A DNA stretch of 14,144 nt, taken from positions 1 through 14,144 of the forward strand of contig DATIHO010000142.1 of NCBI GenBank assembly GCA_035480615.1, in the 5' to 3' direction. Under the pieces are notes generated by a model that was given only the letters and a program-made list of their open reading frames with translations, searched no databases and was not told the DNA's origin. The DNA is from CAIPFQ01 sp035480615. GTDB taxonomy: Bacteria > Chlamydiota > Chlamydiia > Chlamydiales > SM23-39. Shown here one piece after another: positions 1-6,316 of the stretch. Positions within the stretch are counted from its first letter, which is position 1, and the number at the start of each line of letters is the position of its first letter. The position numbers and the translations under genes were made by a program.

Positions 1-53
1 TTTGTTTTTGGGGGGTAATATCGACTAAATGTATATTACCCCCCAAAAACAAA
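1..53. repeat. Perfect inverted repeat, 21-bp arms
   Basis: Positions 1-21 and 33-53 are exact reverse complements around an 11-nt loop. The arms hold a run of six G (or C) followed by TAATAT next to the loop, and T/G-rich outer ends. The left arm starts at the first base of the window, so the element may extend further. Neither strand shows a U-tract after the stem within the window, so a plain intrinsic terminator is not supported. The core GGGGTAATAT resembles the core GGGGTAGTAT of the hairpin at 5875-5924. It could be a terminator variant, a MITE-like element or a cruciform-forming repeat; which one cannot be told here. Confidence 0.85.
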
Positions 54-138
54 CCGAAAATCGGCCAAAATAATCCCCAAAATCGACGAAGCCGAAATCC
101 GTTAACAGTCTCTTATTGATTTTCTTTAAATGAAACCA

Positions 139-171
139 GTGATTTTTCAAAGGGAAATTTTTGAATCACTT
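139..171 (-). repeat. Degenerate copy of the GTGATTCAAAAATT repeat
   Basis: Read on the minus strand, 171-156 is AAGTGATTCAAAAATT, identical over 16 bases to 9549-9564. It continues, after two mismatches, into CCTTTG as in the copy at 9462-9544. The TATACCC end is lost. It lies in the gene-free leader of the YycJ-like gene, which argues against a coding start upstream of 223. Confidence 0.55.
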
Positions 172-222
172 GTTGTACAAAGATTTGATTTTAACAGAAA
201 CAACTGGATACACTGGCGTGTG

Positions 223-999
223 ATGATTGGATTTTGTCCTCTTGCATCCGGATCAAAAGGAAATGCGATTTTTCTTGGAACTGAGCGGACGCGCATTTTA
301 ATTGATGCGGGCATCAGTCGGACAGCTCTTGAAAAAAAGCTGTCTCAACTTTCTATCGACCTCAAGACAATCGATGCGATTTTAGTGACCCATGAACATA
401 CCGATCACATCCAGGGGCTCAAAAATTTAACGGAGAAATTCAATATTCCCGTTTTTGCGAATGCGGAAACTGCCAAAAGAATCTGTTCTTTGCTGCAGAT
501 CCGGCCAAGATTTAAAATTTTTACAACAGGAGAATCATTTGAGTTCGAAGATCTTTGCATCCATCCTTTTAGCATTCCGCACGATACGATGGATCCTGTA
601 GCGTTTGCCATCCGGACGCAATCTTTGAAATTGGGATTTTGCACGGATTTGGGGTATGCGACTTCACTTGTAAAAAAGCAGCTTGAAGGCTGTGATTATC
701 TTTACCTGGAAGCGAACCATCAGCCATCGATGGTCCATGCAAGCGGCAGGCCGCTTATTTATAAAAAACGGGTTCTTGGCAAGCAAGGCCACCTTTCCAA
801 TGAAGATGCGGCGTCTCTCCTCTCTTCCATATTTCATGCAAACTTAAAGCATGTTCATCTGGCTCACTTGTCGAGTGAATGCAATGCTCCAGAAACTGCT
901 TTGAAAACGGTTCATGAAAAACTTAAGCTCATTTGTCAATCCGTTGAGCTTTCTATTGCATTTCAAAATGAAATTTCCAAACCGATTTTTTTCAAATGA
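223..999 (+). CDS. yycJ: YycJ/WalJ-like metallo-beta-lactamase-fold hydrolase
   Basis: 258-aa soluble protein of the metallo-beta-lactamase fold, YycJ (WalJ) family; members are thought to act as exonucleases or in coordinating cell-wall and division events. The N-terminus has CPLASGSKGNA (residues 5-15), a family hallmark. The zinc site HEHTDH is at 57-62. Later metal or active-site candidates are PHDTMDP, GHLSNEDA and HLAHLSSE. ATG 223 was chosen because family proteins begin a few residues before the CPLASGSKGN motif. The longer frame from 130 would translate the degenerate repeat at 139-171. GTG 220 is an alternative start; no strong Shine-Dalgarno is visible for either. The stop lies 7 bp from the convergent ftsK stop. 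From memory, yycJ next to ftsK is also the order in C. trachomatis (CT738/CT739). Substrate is not known from sequence. Confidence 0.9.
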   Translation: MIGFCPLASGSKGNAIFLGTERTRILIDAGISRTALEKKLSQLSIDLKTIDAILVTHEHTDHIQGLKNLTEKFNIPVFANAETAKRICSLLQIRPRFKIFTTGESFEFEDLCIHPFSIPHDTMDPVAFAIRTQSLKLGFCTDLGYATSLVKKQLEGCDYLYLEANHQPSMVHASGRPLIYKKRVLGKQGHLSNEDAASLLSSIFHANLKHVHLAHLSSECNAPETALKTVHEKLKLICQSVELSIAFQNEISKPIFFK

Positions 1000-1006
1000 G
1001 GTATAT

Positions 1007-3307
1007 CTACTCTTCACTCTCTTCCTCGCCAAGCAAAGCCATTTGGGATGGAGCGATAACACGCCTTGGACGCGCCCCTTCCTGAGGTCCAATGATCCCG
1101 TTTTCTTCCAATTCATCCATTAAGGATGCAGCTCTTGCATAACCGATTTTTAACTTTCTTTGCAGGAATGTAGTGGATGCGTTCTTGCCCCCTAAAATAA
1201 TAGTGAGAGCCTGATCGTAAAGTGGATCTTTCCCTTTTGACGTTTCTTCATTTTCTCCCAAATCGAAAGAACGCAAAGCATCGAAAGAAGGGATGAGATA
1301 TTGCGGTGGGCCTTGCGATCCAAGATATTGAATGATTTGATTGATGTCTTCATCGCTTAGATAAGCTCCTTGCGCTCGCACGAGCTGGGATGTTCCAGGA
1401 GGCAAAAAGAGGAGGTCTCCATTGCCAAGCAAGCTTTCCGCGCCGATGTCATCGAGAATGATCTGAGAATTAATCCGGCTTGCGACTTTAAATGAAATTC
1501 GCGTGGGAATATTTGCCTTGATGATTCCGGTGATCACTTCGCGCGATGGTCTTTGTGTCGCTAAAATGAGATGAATTCCTACGGCGCGAGCCATTTGGGC
1601 AATCCGTGCGATGGGTGTTTCCAAATCTGCGCTGGAAACCATCATCAAATCGGCAAATTCATCTACAATGGCGATAATATAAGGCATGTGAGGAGGAATG
1701 GCAATATTTAAAGAAGCTTCCAGTTCCGCATTGATTTTTCGGCTATTGAAAGCGCTAACGTTTCTCAAGCCAAGCTGTTTTAAAATGTCGTATCGCGTCT
1801 GCATTTCTTTCACAAGCCATTGAAGCGCGGCGTAAGCCCCATGCGGCTCGGTAATCACGGGAGCAATCATGTGTGGAAGCTGCGAATATTGAGTGAGCTC
1901 CACTTTTTTTGGATCGATCATCAGCAGTTTAGTCTCTTCAGGTCTTGCATTCATCAAAATCGACATGACGATGGTATTGATGCAAACAGATTTTCCGGAG
2001 CCGGTCGCTCCGGCAATGAGTAAATGGGGCATTCGAGCCAGATCGGAAAATACCCAATCCCCATTTACAGCTTTTCCAAGGAGGATCGGAATGTGGAGCT
2101 TGCGGTAGTTTTGCTGATAGTGAAGGAGCATTTCCCTGAAATTGACCTCTTGAGGATGGATTGCGGGGACCTCCACGCCAACGGCTGCTTTTCCCGGAAT
2201 CGGCGCTATAATCCGGATCGATTTTGCCTGCATGTTGAGGGCGATGTCACTTTCGAGCGTTTTGATTTTTTGCACCTTGACCCCAATAGATGGGTGGACT
2301 TCAAAGGAAGTGATGGTAGGTCCGCTATTGATTTCTCCCACTTTCGCTTCAATGCCAAAGCTTTTGAGGGTTTCTTCGAGAATTGCGGCTTGGTGCATTA
2401 AGTCTTTTTTCAAAGCAGGAGGATCGATTTTATTCGAGAGGCAAGAGAGTAAATTGGGAGAGGGGAGTGTAAAAGCATTGCCTGTATGGACGATCAAGCT
2501 TTTGGTTAAAATAGAAACCGGCTCTTTTTTCACGTTGACGATGGGTCGAGGCGCAATTTCTCTTTTCAGCTCAATTGGTTTTGATTCCAAAATTTGCGCG
2601 ATGACTTTTTTGGCTCCCCGTTTTTGCTCTTTTTTTTCCTTTTTCCAAAGAAAGCAGACGCATTGCCTGAAAAAAACAGCCGTTTTACAAATTGCTTGCC
2701 AACCGAAAAAAACTCCTTTCACAAACCGAAGGCGGGTCAATAGAAAAAAGGAGACAAGGCCCAAGCTTGCGAAAACGAGCACGCAGCCAACAGGGCTTAA
2801 AACACGTTGCAAATTGACTCCCGGCATATCCGCGTAGAGAAAGTAAAAAGGGACGCCGCCAAGATTGCGCCGAATGAGAGTGCGCGGATAAGGGAAATGG
2901 AGGACATGAATTTCAGAGATGACTCTGTCTTCCCAGGAACTCGCAAACATTTGAAAACTCTCTGCCGCAATCGTTAATAAAAAAGAGGTGGATGCAAGGA
3001 GGATGAGAAAATAGAGATGATCATAAAGCACGTGAGTCAATTTTTGTTGGCTGAGATAACGGATTCCAAGCCAGAAGAGGTAGCAGGGAAGGAGATAGGA
3101 GCCCAGTCCGAAAAGATATTCGACGCTCAAGGCGGCGATATAACCAAGGTATCCAAGCCCATTTGAGCGCGGATCTAAATATCGAAAGCTATAAAGAGAT
3201 ATAAAACTTAAAACTGCTGCAATGAGATAGATGAGACCTCGGATATCGGGATTGAGGGACGCGGGTCTCATCTTTTTTTTGGAATCTGTTAACGGCCTCC
3301 TAGCCAT
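1007..3307 (-). CDS. ftsK: DNA translocase FtsK/SpoIIIE family
   Basis: 766-aa membrane-anchored, ATP-driven DNA pump that clears chromosome ends from the septum and helps dimer resolution. About four hydrophobic segments fill residues 24-192. A charged linker (about 220-300) leads to the alpha/beta motor. Walker A GATGSGKS is at 433-440, the IDPKKVEL segment at 464-471, and Walker B ends in VDE at 548-550 within IIAIVDEFADLM. A C-terminal winged-helix gamma domain (about 692-760, YDQALTIILGG to IGPQEG) reads DNA polarity sequences. The linker is short compared with E. coli FtsK, as in many bacteria. ATG 3307 (MARRPLTDSK) was chosen because it overlaps the uppP stop by 8 bp, suggesting coupled translation. 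An upstream ATG at 3367 would lie deep inside uppP and is possible but less likely. Chlamydiae divide without FtsZ, so the partners differ from E. coli. Confidence 0.96.
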   Translation of the reverse strand: MARRPLTDSKKKMRPASLNPDIRGLIYLIAAVLSFISLYSFRYLDPRSNGLGYLGYIAALSVEYLFGLGSYLLPCYLFWLGIRYLSQQKLTHVLYDHLYFLILLASTSFLLTIAAESFQMFASSWEDRVISEIHVLHFPYPRTLIRRNLGGVPFYFLYADMPGVNLQRVLSPVGCVLVFASLGLVSFFLLTRLRFVKGVFFGWQAICKTAVFFRQCVCFLWKKEKKEQKRGAKKVIAQILESKPIELKREIAPRPIVNVKKEPVSILTKSLIVHTGNAFTLPSPNLLSCLSNKIDPPALKKDLMHQAAILEETLKSFGIEAKVGEINSGPTITSFEVHPSIGVKVQKIKTLESDIALNMQAKSIRIIAPIPGKAAVGVEVPAIHPQEVNFREMLLHYQQNYRKLHIPILLGKAVNGDWVFSDLARMPHLLIAGATGSGKSVCINTIVMSILMNARPEETKLLMIDPKKVELTQYSQLPHMIAPVITEPHGAYAALQWLVKEMQTRYDILKQLGLRNVSAFNSRKINAELEASLNIAIPPHMPYIIAIVDEFADLMMVSSADLETPIARIAQMARAVGIHLILATQRPSREVITGIIKANIPTRISFKVASRINSQIILDDIGAESLLGNGDLLFLPPGTSQLVRAQGAYLSDEDINQIIQYLGSQGPPQYLIPSFDALRSFDLGENEETSKGKDPLYDQALTIILGGKNASTTFLQRKLKIGYARAASLMDELEENGIIGPQEGARPRRVIAPSQMALLGEEESEE

Positions 3308-4076
3308 GAAGCGCCCATAATGAAACAAGGCCAATACATAAGCAATACCACGCAAACGGGCGGACAACCCCTTTTTCGTAAATGCGGAACATAAAGCGGA
3401 CGCTCATGATTCCGATGAGGAAAGAGGTGGCAAAACCGGCCGCGTAGCAACCGAATGAAATCAAGAGAGGGCTCGATGGCGTCTCTTTAAGAAGTTTGAT
3501 GGATTCCAGCGCGCATCCGCCTAAAATTGCCGGGATTGCTAAAAGAAATGAAAAACGGGCGGCCGAGAGCCAGTCCCATCCCAGAAGGCGCGCCGTCGCA
3601 ATCGTTGAACCGCTGCGCGAAATCCCTGGAATCAAAGCCATTGTTTGCATCATTCCTATGCATAGCACATCCTTGACTTTAACTGGATCGGAAGAAGATG
3701 CGAATTTACGATTTTTTGAAGCCAGAAAAAGAAGGGACGATGTGAATATAAGAAAATATCCAACATAAGCGGGATCGGATGCGGCAACACGGAGGGGTTT
3801 CAGAAGAAAATAGACCGGGACTAAAGGGATCAACGCGAGGGCAAAAAGAGAGACGGTTTTCAAGTTGCGAAGCGACTGTGTAATTTCTTTTTTTAAAAAT
3901 AGGATGAGAGCCAAAATGGTGCCGCTATGGCAAAGAAGGTCAAAGAAAAGGAGATGCTCGCCGTCCGGTATGCCTAGCAGTCTTTTGACAAGATACAGGT
4001 GGGCAGATGAGCTGACGGGAAAAAATTCGGTGAGTCCTTGAACGACGCCGAGGATGATGGATTGAAAAAGGGTCAT
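3300..4076 (-). CDS. uppP: Undecaprenyl-diphosphate phosphatase (BacA/UppP)
   Basis: 258-aa polytopic membrane enzyme that removes a phosphate from undecaprenyl pyrophosphate, recycling the lipid carrier for peptidoglycan and other surface polymers. Family signatures are visible: the N-terminal QGLTEFFPVSSSAHL (about residues 14-28, the E-rich catalytic motif) and the second conserved loop PGISRSGSTI. At least seven hydrophobic segments follow the usual spacing, and length matches the family (about 260-270). ATG 4076 (MTLFQSIILG) matches family N-termini; the frame stays open upstream but that stretch is the tRNA-His gene. The start is 19 bp downstream of the tRNA, so the two are probably co-transcribed. 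Its stop overlaps the ftsK start. In chlamydiae it would support the small amount of division-site peptidoglycan. No strong Shine-Dalgarno is seen. Confidence 0.96.
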   Translation of the reverse strand: MTLFQSIILGVVQGLTEFFPVSSSAHLYLVKRLLGIPDGEHLLFFDLLCHSGTILALILFLKKEITQSLRNLKTVSLFALALIPLVPVYFLLKPLRVAASDPAYVGYFLIFTSSLLFLASKNRKFASSSDPVKVKDVLCIGMMQTMALIPGISRSGSTIATARLLGWDWLSAARFSFLLAIPAILGGCALESIKLLKETPSSPLLISFGCYAAGFATSFLIGIMSVRFMFRIYEKGVVRPFAWYCLCIGLVSLWALHG

Positions 4077-4095
4077 GAATGAGCCAAAAGAAATG

Positions 4096-4170
4096 GGCGA
4101 TCGACGGGACTTGAACCCGCGACATTTGGATCCACAATCCAACGCTCTAACCAGCTGAGCTACGATCGCC
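4096..4170 (-). tRNA. tRNA-His (anticodon GTG)
   Basis: Read on the minus strand this folds as a full cloverleaf. It has an extra G at position -1, acceptor GCGATCG pairing with CGATCGC, D-stem GCTC/GAGC, anticodon stem TTGGA/TCCAA around loop TTGTGGA (anticodon GTG), T-arm with TTCAAGT, and discriminator C. G-1 opposite C73 is the identity signature of tRNA-His, agreeing with the anticodon. The 3' CCA is not encoded. It sits between comEC and uppP on the same strand. Confidence 0.97.
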
Positions 4171-4193
4171 GTGACACCCTCTCAGCAACGGAG

Positions 4194-4223
4194 ATTGTAA
4201 CATGGGAAGATTGAAAATCGCAA
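4194..4223 (-). promoter_or_regulatory. Probable promoter for tRNA-His (and uppP-ftsK)
   Basis: On the minus strand TTGCGA (-35 like) is followed by an 18-bp spacer and TACAAT (-10 like), with TG two bases ahead of it. The -10 ends 23 bp before the first tRNA base, giving a leader of about 16 nt. This is pattern matching only, but the position is what a stable-RNA promoter would need. It overlaps no gene: comEC ends at 4235. Confidence 0.5.
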
Positions 4224-4234
4224 GCATAAGTTCT

Positions 4235-5668
4235 TTAATTTTTTGTTTGATGTTTTATGGAGAGCAGGAGAAGAGAAAAAAGGCAGAAAGGGATGGCCCA
4301 CCCAGGGAAATAAGGGACGAGAATGAGATAATCGAAAGCGAGAGGTGGGTAAGATGTGAGGTTTAAAAGATAAGAAGTGAAAGAGGAGGTCGCGGAAAAA
4401 ATAGGGGAGGCGAGAAAAGGGATCAAGCATTGTAAACTTAAGGCGAGAAGTAAAGAAGAAAGAGCGATCCCGACGCAGCAAGGGAAAAAGAGATTATAAA
4501 TCAGGCTGAGCAGAGGGAAAGAATGGAAATAACAAAGAAGAATCGGCAGGATCACAGTATTCACTGAAAGATTCAGTGCAAGAGAATGGCGTAAGAAATG
4601 CGATAAAAGATAAAAATGTTTTGAGAAAAAGGGGAGCGACGCAACTTCCGATTTGTTTTTTTTCGGTAGAATCAAGCGAAGAGTTTTTTCAAAAAAAGGA
4701 TGGAGGAGCAGAATGCCTCCGGTGCTTGCAAAACTAAATTGAAACCCCAGGTTCGACACGATGCAAGGATTGGAAACAAGCTCGAAGCCTAAAGTAAATC
4801 CCAAAAGATTTAAAGCGCTGGTTTGCCGATTTAAAAGTTTTGCGGCAACATAGGTGATGGCGGTCATCCAGCTTCTTTGTACGGCTGGAAAAGGCCCGAG
4901 AAAAAAGTAATAAGCACTGAGGCTTAAAAGAAGGACAAGATATTTCCAAAACCGGGGAAGAAAAAGGGATAGGGTAAAAGAGGCGAAGGCGATCAAAACG
5001 CCGAAATGAAAGCCTGAAATCGCCAAAAGATGTTGGAGTCCGAGACGCCCAAATTCATATTTCAACATTCGGTCATCGACATCGCCCGTTGTGAGAGAAG
5101 CAAGAAATTTCCCGGTTTTTGGGTGAGTGCATTTTTCCGATAAAAATCGGCGATAACGCTCCTTGATTTGAAAACGCAGCTCTGCAAAACTTTGGCTCTT
5201 TTCAATCGGTATCCATTCTTTGGGTTTCAAGATGAAATAATGAGCTTCTTTTTGAAAAAGAACACCTGTTACATAATAATCCCGATCTGCTTTTTTTAAG
5301 GGCGTTTGTCCTTGCGTATAGATGTCGCATGGAGCAGATCCTTCTTGAGTGTAAAACGTCCCTTTGTAGACAAAGCCTTTGGTAAAGGGAGATTGATAAG
5401 GTTGTAGGGCAGAGATGGAAAAAATTCCGGAGGCGACTCCCTGCTCGGGAGTATTTGCATAAAGAAAGTGGCAATAGAGAGCGGCGGCAGGAAGAATCGG
5501 GAGCAGAGGCCATTTCTTTAAGAAAAGGAGATAAAGGCCCCAAAGGAGCGGAAACACCCAATTCCAGGGGAAGGTCCAAAAAAGAGAAGCGCTGACGCCA
5601 ATGAGAAAAGTAAGGGAATACAGAAAGGCAGGATGCTGCCGCCAAAAGAAAAGGTGCAGGGAATTCAT
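4235..5668 (-). CDS. comEC: ComEC/Rec2-family DNA uptake channel protein
   Basis: 477-aa polytopic membrane protein of the ComEC/Rec2 competence family, which carries single-stranded DNA across the inner membrane. An N-terminal hydrophobic stretch (about 15-70) is followed by a soluble OB-like region (about 95-170). The competence domain contains LTTGDVDD (192-199) and the family hallmark HLLAISGFHFG (213-223). Further on are RSWMTA and the NLGFQFSFASTGGILLL segment, then C-terminal membrane helices. The protein ends there: the C-terminal metallo-beta-lactamase domain of full-length ComEC (commonly 700 or more aa) is absent. This short form is not damaged at its end and may be normal for chlamydiae. 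ATG 5668 is preceded by GTGGG. It is the first gene of the minus-strand block and lies 27 bp from a 30-bp palindrome. Whether it works in uptake cannot be judged without partner genes. Confidence 0.88.
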   Translation of the reverse strand: MNSLHLFFWRQHPAFLYSLTFLIGVSASLFWTFPWNWVFPLLWGLYLLFLKKWPLLPILPAAALYCHFLYANTPEQGVASGIFSISALQPYQSPFTKGFVYKGTFYTQEGSAPCDIYTQGQTPLKKADRDYYVTGVLFQKEAHYFILKPKEWIPIEKSQSFAELRFQIKERYRRFLSEKCTHPKTGKFLASLTTGDVDDRMLKYEFGRLGLQHLLAISGFHFGVLIAFASFTLSLFLPRFWKYLVLLLSLSAYYFFLGPFPAVQRSWMTAITYVAAKLLNRQTSALNLLGFTLGFELVSNPCIVSNLGFQFSFASTGGILLLHPFFEKTLRLILPKKNKSEVASLPFFSKHFYLLSHFLRHSLALNLSVNTVILPILLCYFHSFPLLSLIYNLFFPCCVGIALSSLLLALSLQCLIPFLASPIFSATSSFTSYLLNLTSYPPLAFDYLILVPYFPGWAIPFCLFSLLLLSIKHQTKN

Positions 5669-5695
5669 CCCACAAGATTAATGCCAATAGGCTAT

Positions 5696-5725
5696 TTAAC
5701 CCAAGTTGCTAGCAACTTGGGTTAA
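5696..5725. repeat. 30-bp perfect palindrome upstream of comEC
   Basis: The whole 30 bases read identically on both strands, with CTAG at the centre and CCAAGTTG/CAACTTGG arms. As RNA it forms a long stem with a minimal loop. It lies 27 bp upstream of the comEC start. There is no clear U-tract on either side, so it is either an imperfect bidirectional terminator, an operator for a dimeric regulator, or a dispersed repeat. Confidence 0.8.
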
Positions 5726-5733
5726 CTATTTGA

Positions 5734-6153
5734 CTAATGAGGCTTGTGGGCAATAGCAGCTCGCCTGATCATCTCATTGTGTCGAAGCCGTTCGCTAGCA
5801 TAAGTCAAGTCGACCTACTGTCTAGTTGCGTAAATGAGTGTACTTATGACTGCGTGAAAGCCTCGCGATTGAGTCTGAACGAGATAGGGGTAGTATGAAG
5901 CAATACTACCCCTATCTCGTTCAGCTTTGACGCTAGTCATAAGCATACTCGAGAGAAGAAATGGCCGAGAGCGCGATTATATACTCTTTCGGAACCTCTA
6001 CAGGCCAGATCCCATTTCGACATACACCTAAATATTCAGAATATGTAATGGGGCAACCCATCAATTGTGTGCGGGTGTTTCTGGTACAATTTTCATGGGG
6101 AAAATCATGCCGATATCAATAGCAGCGCTTCCGCACAAAAAACTTGCTTTCAT
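5734..6153 (-). pseudogene. Possible remnants of a DUF4116-like gene
   Basis: Three short open stretches on the minus strand read like protein but are broken. 6153-6061 starts MKASFLCGSA after AAGGCGG and ends in TGA, which overlaps the next ATG as TGATG. 6061-5933 encodes 42 residues including VPKEYIIALSAISSLEYAYD. 5814-5734 has no start codon and encodes VDLTYASERLRHNEMIRRAA and a short tail. The LxYAS-x-x-L-[RK]-x-[ND]-x-E pattern resembles the repeat unit of DUF4116 proteins, and SSLEYA could be another unit cut off. The 115-bp palindrome at 5836-5950 separates the last two pieces. My reading is a decayed gene interrupted by, or rearranged at, the palindrome. Alternatives are unrelated mini-ORFs or chance. 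The rest of the gene-free region (6154-6300) holds only a weak promoter candidate. Confidence 0.3.
5836..5950. repeat. 115-bp imperfect palindrome with 22-bp perfect core
   Basis: The core 5875-5896 is the exact reverse complement of 5903-5924 around a 6-nt loop (GAAGCA). Outside it, GCGTGAAAG at 5852-5860 pairs with CTTTGACGC at 5925-5933 with one mismatch, and GAGTGTACTTATGACT at 5836-5851 pairs imperfectly with the stretch ending CATAAGCATACTC at 5950. The left arm carries an extra 14 nt (5861-5874). No target-site duplication is obvious at the edges. It could be a MITE-like element or a very stable RNA hairpin. Confidence 0.8.
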
Positions 6154-6250
6154 CCGCCGCCTTTTATAAAATTAAAGCCAGCGGATCAAACGTAAAAAGA
6201 GGTTTAATACGCCGCGTTTCTTGTCGTCAAACATAGCGGATGAATACAGG

Positions 6251-6281
6251 ATGTTGTAAACTTTTGCTTATCAATAGGATA
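6251..6281 (+). promoter_or_regulatory. Weak promoter candidate for the ATPase gene
   Basis: TTGTAA at about 6254 is followed after 15 bp by TAGGAT at about 6275, roughly 40 bp before the ATG at 6317. Spacing and match are below ideal. No other candidate stands out in 6154-6300. Confidence 0.2.
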
Positions 6282-6306
6282 GCAAGTGAGTTAAAAATGT
6301 TTTGTC

Positions 6307-6312
6307 GGAGGG
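6307..6312 (+). promoter_or_regulatory. Shine-Dalgarno that fixes the ATPase start
   Basis: GGAGGG lies 4 nt before ATG 6317. A TTG at 6302 in the same frame precedes this site and could only be used without it, so 6317 is preferred. Confidence 0.75.
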
Positions 6313-6316
6313 AAGT

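Noticed and set aside
1..53. Ordinary intrinsic terminator
   Set aside because: The stem is long enough but no U-tract follows it on either strand within the window; flanking sequence is cut off on one side.
130..222. N-terminal extension of the YycJ-like protein starting at 130
   Set aside because: It translates the degenerate repeat at 139-171, and the family begins near CPLASGSKGN.
999..1007. Bidirectional terminator between yycJ and ftsK
   Set aside because: The gap is 7 bp and no stem-loop is visible across it.
3308..3367. Longer FtsK start at 3367
   Set aside because: It lies 68 bp inside uppP; ATG 3307 overlapping the uppP stop is a more usual arrangement. Not excluded.
4077..4142. 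Upstream extension of the UppP frame
   Set aside because: The stretch is part of the tRNA-His gene; UppP family proteins start at the MTLFQ position.
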